From: Desmodesmus armatus
Lineage: Eukaryota; Chlorophyta; Chlorophyceae; Sphaeropleales; Scenedesmaceae
Assembly (NCBI GenBank): GCA_007449985.2
Contig: VIIQ02000033.1
Coordinates: 186,001-250,000, forward strand
DNA length: 64,000 nt
Direction of reading: 5' to 3'
Positions 10,301 to 22,100 of this stretch are shown one piece after another; position 1 is the first letter of the stretch; every line of letters begins with the position of its first letter. The notes beneath the pieces were generated by a model, which did not search any database, had not been told where the DNA came from, and was given only the letters and a program-made list of their open reading frames with translations. The position numbers were made by a program, and so were the translations under genes.

Positions 10301-13040
10301 CAGAAGCGCAAACTGTCGCGCCAGCACGATGTGCTGCTCAACCTCAAGGGCAAGTACACCCGCAGCGACAGCAAGCACTGTGAGGAGAACAGCAAGCTCA
10401 CGGAGGAATACAAGCGCATCACAGAGCACTTCAAGGACATGCAGGTAGGCGTGCATGCGGCGTCATCAAGCCATGGGTGTGGTTGAGGGATTGTCAAGCC
10501 ATGGGTGTAGGTGAGGCGCCGTCAAGCCACACTGCACTTCACTTGGTGGCTGGCCATGCAGTACAAGCGCACGTGCTGTAGCGGTCAGTCAATGAAGTAC
10601 AGTCTGCTCAAATCAGTACCGTACTCCACGTGCAGCAGGTGCTGGAAGGGTAGACAGTCCCACCAAGGAGTCTGCGCGCTGCTGTCACAGTCAAGGCTTG
10701 CCAGTCTGTTGCATCGTATGCCAAACTACCTGCACCTGCCCGCTGCATGCGAACCTTGTTTGCTGCAGGCCAAGTTCTGCCATTTCGGCAAGGTTGATGT
10801 GTCAAAGTACAACGAGCTGTGGCGCATGCAGCAGCAAGAGGCCTGTGGTCTGGTGCAGCAGCTGCTGGCAGCTGACAGGGTCATCCACGAGCAGCAGCTG
10901 GGGTGGCAGTGGCAGCCGCCAGACGAGTCCCTGTTCGTCTCTCCCCATGACGTCATCCATGCAGGCCACTCGCCTTCCACTACTGCCACCGCCGCAGCAG
11001 CAGCCCAGAGCAAAGGGTGTGGGGCGTCATCGAGGTCCTGCAGCTGGTCGGGAGGAGGCATGGGGTCCCCAGTGAGCAGCAGGCAGGCCAGCAGCGCTGG
11101 GGGAGCAGCGGCGGCTGGATCACCAAAGGCCAGCCAGTGTGGCAGCATCTACCGGCCCTCGGGGAGCCACTGCGGCAGGCGCACGACAGGGGGCAGCTGT
11201 GCTGGGGCATCGTCATCTGGCGGTGCTGCAGGGGGCCTGCAGCTCCACGGCCCTCCTGAGGTGAGTGTAGACACAGGAAATGCATCCAGCCAATGCATCA
11301 ACCATCCAAAGTTGTGACATTCCAAAGTTGGGTACTACCTTGAAGTGCGTAGGAAGGCACAGTGTGTGGGCGCACCTGAGCTCAACACTGTGGGCGGCGG
11401 TCACCCTGGCCACCGTTGCATGCACAAGCCAGGTCATGGGGGCACCTTGGTAGAGTGTCTGTGTGGGAGGCACACTAATGATACGCGTTGTTGGTATGCG
11501 TCAAGCATGGCAGCTTACGGGGCCTGCCTGAGCCAGGTGTGGGACTTGCACCGGCTTTGAACATGCAGCAGTGACCGGGGAGTCGTGCTTGCGCTACCGT
11601 GCGACCTCTTCCTCCGACAGGATCCTGCAAGTTTGCCCCAAATTAGGCAGTGCCGCACTGTCGAAACCTTGATACCGTCATCTGCTGTTGTCCAATCTTA
11701 TCAATCTCTAGTGCCCGATTGCTGCCCCCACGAGGTGCCTGCTGGCAGGTGTGGGAGAAGGAAGGAAACCCCTGGGTTGATTGATCCCAGCCTCAACCAG
11801 CATGTGCTCAGTAGCTCACAAGCTCTCTTCTCCCCCTTCATGCTCGTGTGTGTGCCCCAGGTGGTGCAGCGCCTCACTGCTCCCCACTACTATGGTGCCC
11901 TGTGCCTACTGGTGGATGAAGCAGGCTTCCTGGTGGACTCAAAGACAGCAGCTTTTCTTGACGAGCTGCCAGCCAATGAGGCAAAGCTGGTGAGTAGCTA
12001 GATGGCTTGGGTCACCCAACTGAGTTCTCATGTTGAGCTGACTGAGCTGCCTTGACGCATGTGCCACAGTGGGGCACTCCTGTGGCAGCAACTCAAGCTT
12101 TGGTTCCTGGCTATGTCAACATGTTCTCATGAGTACAGATCACCCATGCCGTGATCGACCTATGCAACCGTTGCATGCTATCTGTGGGGCTGCAGGTGGC
12201 TGCTGAGGGCATCGTGCGGGCGCTGGGGGTGACGGATGGGCCAGGCTTTGATGCGCTGATGGAGGCACTGACAGACGGCGGTGGCTCAGCCAGCACCACA
12301 GGAGGTGAGTGCTGTGCGTTGACAATGAGACTGCTATCTGAGTTGATCGTGGCAGTACTGCAGTATTCAACCCTACTCAGAACACTCCATTGTGTGTTTG
12401 GTGGGCAGGTGCTGCACAATGTGAACGTTGAGAGTGTAACTTGAAATAAAAGAGTGCAACGTGAGCCTGGAAGTAGAGCTACTGAACAGCCATGTTGCTG
12501 CTGTACTTGGGTGCTGCCTGGCTTCATTTTAACACTCTGTTGTGCGCAGGGCCGCCAGCGTTGGTGCACCCCAATGACGCGCTGCTGCGCCTGAAGCAGT
12601 TTGTCGAAGCAGAGTCGGGTGTCAGCCAGCCAGGCGCTCTGAGCAGCACCAGGACGGCAGCAGCATCAGGCAGCAAGGGCCTGCATGCCTCAGCAGGTGC
12701 AGGCCGGAGCAGTAGCAGCAGCAGCCCAACGCCAGGAGCTACTGCCAGCGGCTTGCCGGGGTGCTTCCAGGGTCAGGTTGTCAGCAGGAGGGCTGCTGAC
12801 AGGGAGAGGGAGTATTGGGAGCGGTTGACCAGGGCAGTGGGGGACAAGGTCATGAGGGTGTGGCAGAAGCTGGAGCAGCAGCTGGGCAGCTACCACAAGC
12901 TGCTGGTGCAGCGGGGAGAGGGATTGGGCGCCATCTCCAAGCTGCAGCAGGAGAATGAGGAGTTGCGTAGTGTGCTGAACCAGTACTTGGGCAGCAAGAT
13001 AAACACTGAGCTGCAGATACCACCCATGGCGGTGTTGTAA
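7325..13040 (+). CDS. DRC1: Dynein regulatory complex subunit 1 (DRC1/CCDC164)
   Basis: Twelve exons join without phase conflict: 7325-7359, 7508-7569, 7717-7892, 8113-8290, 8717-8880, 9262-9437, 9835-9950, 10278-10444, 10769-11260, 11861-11989, 12196-12304 and 12550-13040, giving 764 residues. DRC1 is a coiled-coil scaffold of the nexin link between doublet microtubules and is needed for ciliary beating. Hallmarks, similar to animal DRC1, are RIAARCKRIQEKL near the N-terminus, LKAKDEDYVKLLKRQAADV, ERAELLASNRKEV, YQLNAEKLEYNYRVLLERD, QQKRKLSRQHDVLLNLKGKY, the FCHFGKVDVSKYNELWRMQQ block, ALVHPNDALLRLKQFVE and the terminal SKINTELQIPP. A Ser/Gly-rich insert of about 90 residues (10970-11250) separates the coiled core from the C-terminal domain. 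The gene implies a motile flagellate. Confidence 0.93.
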
Positions 13041-13247
13041 TTGTGGTTGTGTGGTTGAGCTCCAACAACCTGGCCAGTCAAACCTTGCCCAAGACCTAAG
13101 TCCGCTCTGCAAGTCTGTAGGCCCGCATTCAATCGCGATAGGGTTACAGCATATCACTGTCGTCGCAGTCGTGCCAGAGCCACAAGCTGTGTAGCTGTTT
13201 GTCGTCCAATCTAGAGCTCAGATCATTCCAAAGCATCTGCAGGAACA

Positions 13248-16057
13248 ATGGCCATTGCGCTGGCAGACGTGGGCAAGTCTGTTCGTGAGATCCTGTATGG
13301 CACTCCCAAGGAGGGCACATTCAGCTACGACCAGAAGGTCACATACGCCACCAAGACTGCAGATGGCGTGGTAAGCATTGGCGTCCACGTGTCTAGTTCC
13401 GCTGTGTGAAGCACCGCTGGCATCAACATTGATTTATAGTTGTTTATCGTGCATTGATCTAGGCATGCTGCAATGCCATGCCGCCAAACACGCACTGTTG
13501 TAGACATACTGGATCCAGCTCAGCATTCTTGGGTGGATCCACAGGGCAGAAGTTTGCTGTTGGTCTTGAACCATCCACTAATATTCTCAGGCTTATCTCT
13601 CCGGCCTCCACTGAGCATTGGCGGGTGGTACTGCTGTTTATGCCGCTGCTGTTGGCTCCTGTTGGCTCGTTCTGACGTAGGCTCTGACCCTCACAGCTGT
13701 GCGCAAGGATGACAAGGCTGACCTGAGCCTGCGCTCCGTGTACAACTACGGCAACTACGGCTTCACAGCTGTGTTCAACACATCTGACAAGGTCAATGTG
13801 TCAGCAACCATCGACAAGGTGAGCGGTACAGGGTGGCTTGTCTTGTGCGTGATGGGGTTGATGGTGGTGGTGAGCTGCGCTCACAGCAGCTGCCACTGTG
13901 CATGCTGAAACCTCTCGTTGCTGGCATATGGCCTCGTCCCTGCTGCAGGCATCGAGTTGGGCCACAGTGGTCTTTACAGATGCTGCTGACTGTGCTCACA
14001 CTGTTTGGCAGCGCGCGGTGGCCCACTGGTTGTATGATTGGCTGCATCGCCACACTTGGCATCATACAGGCCAACTGCACCACGAGTGCTCTAGGCTATT
14101 GAGTGCGCTAAGCTGTCTTTGTAGTTTAAGCTCTGCTCTCCAGGGATCACTTCATCATCTCATCCCCTCCCGTCAGCCCTCCTACTGCTGCGCCTCGCTC
14201 CCCAAGCGCTCCCCAGCTCTCGCCCCCTCCTGCTGTGCCATTGACCCTTCCAATGCGACGCCACCTCAGCTAGCACACCTGCTGCCTTGCCCTCTCCGCC
14301 CCTTGTCCTTGCTCTGCAGGTCGCCCCTGGTGTCAAGGTTGCCCTGGCAGCCACCCTGCCTGACACTCAGTCCGGCAAGCTGCTGGTGGACTATGTGAAC
14401 AAGCACATCCATGTGAAGAGCAGCGTGGGCCTCACCACACAGCCCAAGGTCACCCTGTCAGCAGCTTCCGGCTACAAGAACCTGGTGTTTGGGGCTGAGG
14501 CAGCTTACGACACAGCAAAGTCGGTCGTCAGCAACTACGGCCTGGCCCTGGGTCTCCATGCAGGCGACAGCCAGCTGGCAGTGCACTTGCACGTGAGTGG
14601 AGTCAGCTGCGGCGGGGGGGGGGGGCAGGGGAGGCGGGGGAGTGCGGGCCCGGGGGGGGGGGGTAAGGCTGCTGCATTGGCCCTTGGTCTCCATGCAGGC
14701 GACAGCCAGCTGGCAGTGCACTTGCACGTGAGTGGAGTCGGCTGCGCCCCGGGGGGGGGGGGGGAGTCGGGGGAGTGCGGCCCGGGGGGGGGGGGGGGGC
14801 ATAAGGCTGCTGCATTGGCCCTGGGCCTCCATGCAGGCGACAGCCAGCTGGCAGTGCACTTGCACGTGAGTGGAGTCGGCTGCGCCCCGGGGGGGGGGGG
14901 GGGCAGGGGAGTCGGGGGAGTGCGGCCCGGGGGGGGGGCATAAGGCTGCTGCATTGGCCCTGGGCCTCCATGCAGGCGACAGCCAGCTGGCAGTGCACTT
15001 GCACGTGAGTGGAGTTGGCTGGTGTGCGGCTGCGGGCGCGGGGCGGGGGAGGGGGAGGGCAGCGCGGGCCGGGAAGAGGTTTTGCCACAGGCTGTTGCAT
15101 GGGTGGGAAGAAGGGTGGGGGCTCCAAATGGCAAGCAGGGGCGTACCGAAGCTGCCTGGGTCAGTAAAGCATGTCGGGGGGGGGGGTGCTGCTGGGTGCT
15201 GCGCACAATTGGTAAAGCAGGTTATGTATCGCATGTGGTGGCGCCACCGGTTTGTTTGCTCTGCGCTGAGCAGCGCGGAACTGTAGAAATGGTTGCCAGG
15301 CTGCGTGTGCGTCCAGGGTGATGGTGAGGCGCCCTGTCTTGCTGTTGAGCACCTAGCATGGTCAACAACTGTGTCTGTTGTTGTGCATGCTGCCCTCTTT
15401 GCTGCTGTTCTCTATGCTGCTGCCGCCTCCACAGGACAAGCTGGAGACTGTGAAGATCGTCGCCGCCCACAACGTTAGCGCCGACAAGTCCCTGGCCGCT
15501 GAGATCTCCCGCCCAGTAGCAGGCGGCGATGTCACCTTCCACTTGGGCATTGCCCGCCGCCTGTCCAACGGAGCCCTGCTGAAGACCAAGATCGACCACA
15601 AGGGTATGTAGCGCGAGGATTGTTACCCAAGTGAATGACCGAAACGATTTACTGTGCGTTCCCACGCACTCATACCCAACTTCGGAATTTCACATCCTTG
15701 GATGGTGTCAGGTCCATGCATTGGCTAGATGCACTCCCTGTGTCTACACCCCCTGCTTTGGGCGGCACACCTGCTTGGGTGTCTGACTCTGTCAGCGTCC
15801 TTTCCACAGCATTGCCCTTCACAGTGTGTTGTACACACATGCGGGCTCAAACCAAACATGCCGGCTGCCCAAAGTACACACATGCGGGCTCAAACCCAAC
15901 ATACCTGCTGCCATTGCCTTGCACTACAGGTGCCCTGTCTGCCCTCTACGAGCAGCGGCTCTCCACAGGCGAGCGCTTTGTGCTGTCCACTCAGCTGGAC
16001 ACCCTCAACCTGGGTGGCAAGTCACCCAAGGTTGGGTTTGCGCTGGACCTGGCATAA
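13248..16057 (+). CDS. VDAC: Mitochondrial outer-membrane porin (VDAC)
   Basis: Five exons, 13248-13370, 13681-13818, 14320-14592, 15435-15603 and 15930-16057, give 276 residues, the normal VDAC length. The protein is a 19-strand beta barrel passing ATP, ADP and other metabolites across the mitochondrial outer membrane. The sequence shows the N-terminal amphipathic segment (ALADVGKSVREILYG), alternating beta-strand sequence throughout, SGKLLVDYVNKHIHVKSSVG in the middle, and the C-terminal strand GGKSPKVGFALDLA. The start lies 207 bp after the DRC1 stop on the same strand. The 3' edge of exon 3, with its donor, is repeated three more times in intron 3 (see the separate repeat entry), so alternative splice forms are possible. 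The stop-codon region is also duplicated downstream. Confidence 0.93.
14542..15010 (+). repeat. Four tandem copies of the VDAC exon 3 end plus donor site
   Basis: The exon end (GCCCTGGGTCTCCATGCAGG onward to CACTTGCAC) and the donor GTGAGTGGAGT occur at 14542-14603 (true exon) and again with anchors near 14671, 14809 and 14948, a period of about 135-139 bp. Each copy except the last is followed by a long G run. A 60-nt reading from AAG|GCTGCT to the donor is in frame and phase 0. The alternative CATGCAG acceptor gives a 29-nt piece that shifts frame. Confidence 0.9.
15832..15912 (+). repeat. 43-bp tandem repeat in VDAC intron 4
   Basis: TACACACATGCGGGCTCAAA starts at 15832 and again at 15875. 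The second copy runs into the acceptor of exon 5. No function is evident. Confidence 0.7.
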
Positions 16058-16137
16058 GCGCGCAAGGCTTGCGCGCCCCTGGCGCAAGCCTTGCGCGGGC
16101 TGTGCTGGACCTGGCATAAGCGTGCAAGGCTTGCGCG
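16041..16137 (+). repeat. Duplicated VDAC stop region with palindrome
   Basis: The last codons and stop (CTGGACCTGGCATAAGCG) followed by an AAGGCTTGCGCG tail occur at 16041-16075 and again at 16102-16137. Between them GCGCAAGGCTTGCGC and its inverse GCGCAAGCCTTGCGCG form a strong stem. This lies in the 3' UTR immediately after the stop and could affect 3' end formation. Confidence 0.8.
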
Positions 16138-19100
16138 TGCCGTGCAGGAGCGCGGCAGGAGCAGCGGCAAGAGCAGCGGCAGGTGCAGCAGGGTGCAGCG
16201 GGGTGGGGTATGTCACTCGAGGTCGGCGTTAGTAACGGACCTGGGATAGGTGCAGGAGCAGCAGGAAGGTACGCAGGAGCAGCGGCAGGAGCAGCAGCTG
16301 GGTCCCCTTGTGCTGGGACTGTTTGGGAGCAGCAGTGTGAGTAATGGCAGCAGCAGCGCCTGGCATAGGCGTAGGCGCAGTTGGCAGCACAGGAGCAGCG
16401 GCAAGGACAGCTGCGCAAGCGGCTGCATCGCAGGTGCTGTGTGGGTGTGCTCCGGCTGTGGTGGTTGCAGGGCACCTCATGCTGCGTGTGGTCCTGTTAC
16501 CAGAGCGGGTGTCTTTTTGTGATTGCAGGACCTTGTGTTGCTGGTTGTCCCAAGTTGATTGGACCGTGCTGATGCTGTGTGGGTTGGCTGCTCATGGCTG
16601 GGTCGGCAGTGGTGTCTGGTGTGTGCTGCCTGCAAGGCTGGCAGCTGTTTTCAGTTGGTTTGCCCCAGCTGAACAGCAGTATCTATGCCTGCCGTGGGTT
16701 GTGCTGCCGCTGCTGCCTTTTGTTGTGTCTGCTGCTGCTGATGCTGGGAACAAGTGCTGCAGAATATGCGGCCCGGGTTGCAGCTGGCAAGTTTTTCAGT
16801 TGTGTGCATGCTTGGCAGCTGCAGGATACATGGCTCCAGAGCATTCACACAAGTGGGGCTGTGCTGCAAACTGCTATGCAGGGTGTGTGTGCTGCTCCAC
16901 AAATGCTTTGAGGTTGTGACTGCAGGGACAGGACAGTTGATGGATGGCTCGTGCTGTCTGGTGGCGGTGGGGTTGCCTTGCATAAGCCTTCAGCACCCTC
17001 TCTGCTGCAGGTCATGCTGTTCTTGAATGGTCGTGGAGCGAGTTAGCGTTGTCAGCAAGCTGTACCAATTCACATCCGGGCCCAGCACTGTCAATGACAG
17101 GGTGACTGCATAATGGGGGCGGAGCCTCCTAACAGAGCATAACAGTCACAATCATCCTGCATGGTCAAGCCATGATCCAGTTCGCTCAGTGGTAGTAATG
17201 TTCCGGTACACATGGGTTGATTGCAATACGTTGGGTCTGGATCACAAGCCCGCTGTACCCGTCACACCACAGACAGGGTCAGGAGTAAGGTGACAGGAGC
17301 AGCAGCGTTGAAACCTGCCGCCCATGCTGACGGCATTGAAGTCTTGGACAACACGGTATGTTCAAAGGTGCTCTGCATACGTAGTTTGTCAGGGACACAG
17401 GTACAGTGTGAGACACTTGCTGGTGTCATTGTCACTGTGCAGACAGTTCTTGCACACGCTGGCAACGTCATGTGATCACTGTGTCCACAGCCATTCACAT
17501 GTTTTGAATAAATTCATTATCCCTAGTGATCAGTGGGGATACAGTGATATCTTACCAGCCTGACAAGGACGATAGAAACCGAAGTGAGAAGGTTGAGAAC
17601 ACAAACGCGGAAGAAACGGGCCATGGACCGTGACTCCGGGAAAACTCAAGCTCCCTATCAGCTGCTTCTCGCCCCACACATGCTTCAGAACGCAATACAA
17701 GCAACCAAGCAGCAGCTCCCTCGAGCTCACTCACGCACTTGCCAAAACAGCCAGGTGACCACGGAGGCCCCGAGCGCACCATAAACAAATGAAGTTATCA
17801 AACAGCTGTTGTCCACCCTACGTGCCTCCTGCCACTGTGTGATTGCTGTTTATGTCCTGGGGCTCACAGTACAAAGGAGACGCAGCCGTCGCGGAACCGC
17901 TTCAACAAATCCAAAAAGCAAGTAAATCAAGGTGAGCTGAAGTACCAGCGCGTATCTCCACCCTGTATGGCAGATGAAGAAACGGGACCTTGTTGCCAAG
18001 CAGCCATCCTCACACGGCTGAATTACCCAGACGTATGTGCATTTGATGTTCTAGGTTGTACTAGGTTGATGCACGGCAGGGGGTCTAGCCGTGGGCCCTC
18101 TTTCACCGAGTGCACTGAGTTGCCCTCATTGCGCCCACTCTTGTGGTGGGTGCCCATCATTTCGGAACCATTTACCCGTTCAACGCAGATCGCTCAACTG
18201 CGTGGCTTGCATTGTCCCCAGCACTTTCCGGGTTTAACAGACTGCGACCCCTTCCTTCAATACTGACCTTCACCCCGTACAGCAAAGCGTATTGCATGTC
18301 GATCACTCTACACTTGACATCAGCAGCGTGTTCACAGGCCTGTGCACAGCAGACTGCAAATTGGCCCACTTGGCCCACGAGTGTTCACTTCGGCTGAAGT
18401 CGTGCTCGACTCCCGGTGGCAGGCGTCTTGCGATATAGAAACACAACACTCATATGTGTATACACCCCCTTTCAGAGGGTCGCAAGCGAGTGTAGAGAGA
18501 CAGGGGTCCGCTCAGGTTGCTGCTCAACGAAACTCTGCTCCTGTCCTTGCCTGTGCCTTTGTTCTGGCTGCGTACGCTCATGGCGGCCACTGCAACTACG
18601 TCAATGGCTTTGACACCTTGCAGCACCGGCTTCTGCAGCCAGACTGGGCCAGTAGGTGACAGCAGCAGCGCACCTGACGGAAGCGGTGATTGCTACCATT
18701 CTGGCAGAGTCAGCCTCTGCAGCACAGCCAGTGGCTCTACTGACCAGCTTTGCAGCGTGCTGGTGTCGCAGCAGCTCCCTGCAATGGGTCAGGAAGGTCA
18801 CTTAAAGGTGGGGTGGCCGCATTGGACCAGCTCAAAAGAGATCGCTCCACAACAGCCCATGCAGGCCATTCCTTTCAGATATTGCAGCTGTTTCCTCTGC
18901 ACGCACACACATGTGGTTGACAGTCATAACAGCACAGTATTTGATCTCAGCTTGAGGCCTTTGCACTTGCTGTGGTATTGCGGTGCCGAGAGTGCTGCCA
19001 AGAACAGACTGATTCACAGCACAGTCCAGCAGTCGAGCTGTGCAGATCCCAACACTAAATACATGACAAAGACACTCATATCTCCTACGGACACAGTGCT

Positions 19101-19166
19101 CAGTGGCTTCAGCAGCCTGACTTGTGCCATGTGCGGACGGCCGACCCTTGTTTGTCCAACCTGCAG
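16058..19166. other. VDAC 3' region and unassigned sequence before the GYF gene
   Basis: About 3.1 kb without a confident gene. The first kilobase is TG-rich on the plus strand and contains GCAGGAGCAGCGG-type tandem repetition (16141-16320), consistent with VDAC 3' UTR. Possible but unproven exons of the following gene include 17882-17931 (open, ending AG before GTGAGC), 17967-18032 (MADEETGP..., ending before GTATGT) and 18581-18653 (MAATATTSM...). I could not connect them in phase. Confidence 0.3.
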
Positions 19167-22100
19167 GGTCTGTCCTCTCCCCACTCCCTTCAGCCAGGCT
19201 TAACAGACCCTCAGCAGCAGCTATCACAGCAGCAGCAGCAGCAGGTGCAGGTGCAGCAACAGGGCCCATGGACCCAACCCCAGCTGGCCCTGCCACATCA
19301 ACAGCAGTACCAGCAGCCACACCAGGCAGTTCCATACCAGCAACAGCCACAACCCCAGCTGGTAGCTACTACACAGCAGCAGCAGCAGCAGCAGCAAAAC
19401 CAAGACATCGCCCAAGAACAGCAGCAGGCAGCAACATACCAGCAGCACAAGATGCAGGCAGTCCGGCCCGGGCCCCTCCAGCACCCAGATGACTGCATCA
19501 GTCCTGCTTCGCACTCTGGCAGCGCAACCAGCAGCTTTCCAGCCAACACCCCAACCCCCTCCTCGGATGCGACAGCAAGCAGCGGTCGACACAGCGCGGC
19601 CCCAAGCAGCAGTACCAGCACTGCAGCAGGAGCAGCACCCGGGGTTCTGCCCCAGGTCTTGGGGACAACGCCAATAGGGATCTAGCTTCCTCCTCAAGTG
19701 GCGGCATCCCGGCCCACAGTGAATGCACCCGCAGCAGCAGCAGCAGCAACCTGGCCCTGCCGCCTGGTACAGTGGGCGGGACTGCGGTTAGTCAGGGTCC
19801 GGGACCTGGCCCGGTCCGCACCCCAGCCGGCTCTTTCAGCAGTACTGCTACAGGGTCCTTCACAAGCCCTGTAGCCTCGCTGCAGCAGATGCTGGCGCCA
19901 ATGCAGGGGTTGGTGGCACCCGGGGTCCCGCCCATGGGCCTGGCAGTCACTGCAGCACTGGGCCAGGTGGCACCCGGGGTCCCGCCTAGCCACGGCCAGG
20001 GCGCAGGGCCGGTCCCAGCAGACGCAGGAGCAGCAGCAGCTTTGATGAGTCAGCACCTTGGTGGGCCAGGGATGAGTCAGCACCCAGGGTCGGGTTACAG
20101 CAGCGGTTCATCACCAGTTGCACTTGGTGGTGGGGGTATGATGCCGGGCGGTGCGTTTTCAATGGGGCGAGGTCTGGACCAGAGTCCGCCACTGGTGCAG
20201 CAGTTGGGGGTGTCGATCGACAGTCTGGCGCGGCTGTTCAGGGCAGATGCTGACACAGAGTTTGAGCAGCCGGTGTGGATGGTGATCAACCTGCAGGTGA
20301 GGGTAGCGCTGGTGGGGCTCTGTGTGTCATAGTGTAGATCATACATAACTTGCAATCCGCCATTTCGATCCGCAGTACAGCCAGGATGTGTGCAAATGCA
20401 TATGTCGACACAGGGCATGGCAAGCATGGTACTCGCAGCATCGAGCCAGGGTAGTCAAAGCGTGTGGTTGTGTGCTTCGTGAAGTGGACAGAGGGGGTCA
20501 CCCCCCCCCCCCCCCCAGAGTAGTACTCTGGGGGCCCCCTGCCGACTGGCAGTGCAGAACAGCAGCTGGGTTGATGGTCCGTGTACACACTGGAGTGCCT
20601 GCCGCAATGTACACCACTGCTCTTATTCACAATGACTGGACCAGCAATAGTATATGGCCGTACCCTTGGCGCTGCACTGCAGATAGGGTGAGTGGGCCAG
20701 GTTGGGCCAAAGCTCCGCTGTCATTGTCTGGTCCAACTTGGCCCACCACACGGTGGAGCTTGCCACACTAGCTCTGCATCAGTGGGAGGCTCATGCTGCG
20801 CCTTGCTGCTCCACGCTGTGCTATGCTGTGTTGTGCTCTGACCTGCTGTGTCGCTCCTGCACAACTGTACTGCACTGCGCTGCGCACCGTGCACTGTGCA
20901 GGGCAAGATCAAGGGTAGCTACACAGCTGACAAGATGATCGAGTTCTGCAGGCGGGCACCCTGGGTGGCGCACAACTGGTGCTGGGCTTGGACAGGAACC
21001 TGCCCTACAATGCGCGCCAGGTAAGTTCACACCCTCGTTCACATCCTCGTATACACCCCGTTCACACCCCAGTTCACTACGGCGCTGTTGCTGACCGTAG
21101 CGCATTGCAGCCTGGGCCATGCCACCCAAGCCGCAGATAGCGGCGCTGTGCTTCCAGAAAGCAGGGCTGCTGTGATTTGAATCCTGTAGAAGTACGGTCC
21201 TGGTGCTGCCAAAGGGAATGCTACTGTAATCAGAGCCAGCGCTGCCTGGCAAACTGTACGAGCATTTCAATTACGTGTCCTGTGATTGTGGGTGTTCTTC
21301 CGCAGGAGCTTTCTTACTACCGGCCCTTGAGCCACCTTGTCATTGCTGTGCACCACGGAGCCCGCTACTGCCCCCTCACAGAAGCTGCAGTCACCCAACT
21401 GGCTCGACAGGGCCTAGCAGCAGCTCAATGGGAGCCTCTGGTCTCTCCAGCCGCCCCCGAAGCCCCTGCTACATCCACCGCAACACCCAGCGACAGTACC
21501 ACAGCAGTAGGGGAGCTGGCAGCTGACCTACAGCAGGGTTTGGACCTCAGCACAAGCTCTCCAGGGAGTGGGCAGGGGCCCCTGGCGGCTAGCAGCAGCA
21601 GAGTGGCAGCAATGGCGGCGGCTGCTCGGCTGCGGTCGGTGCTGCAGCGGCTGTGCTGTGGGAGCGGCAGCAGGATGCAGGGGGGAGGGCGGCCTATGGG
21701 GCGCAGGCAGACACCGCTTTGGATGTACATCAACCACCTGGGCTGGTGCAGGTGGGTTTGCTGTCGTGGCACAGCACAGCACAGCGCAGTCACTGTTGCT
21801 TGGCTCCGTCGTGTAGGCAGCCCCCAACACAGCAGCAGCGCTGGCCTTCATAGTTTAAACATACGCCCTTGCTTCGAGGAACCTGAGCATCAAAGCCCCA
21901 TCTGCCACCTTGGTGCAGCCACCTCTCAGAGGCCACTGGCAACAGGCTGTTGCATACCTTAGGTAGTACCCTGGCTGTGTTTCAGGCCTCCAGGCAGTGC
22001 ATCCCACGTACCGTTTGCAGCAGTGACTGCTCCCTCACCGGCTTTGTTGCTGTCTTTCACGTGTTGTACGGCATGCTTGCAGGGGCCCCTTCTCTGGTGG

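Noticed and set aside
14458..15234. 258-codon minus-strand Pro/His-rich frame over VDAC exon 3 and intron 3
   Set aside because: It is antisense to VDAC and to the duplicated exon ends. Its Pro content comes from the G runs read on the other strand.
17165..17240. Short tRNA-like string (GTTCGCTCAGTGGTAG)
   Set aside because: It resembles a D-arm, but I could not form an acceptor stem, anticodon arm and T arm around it.
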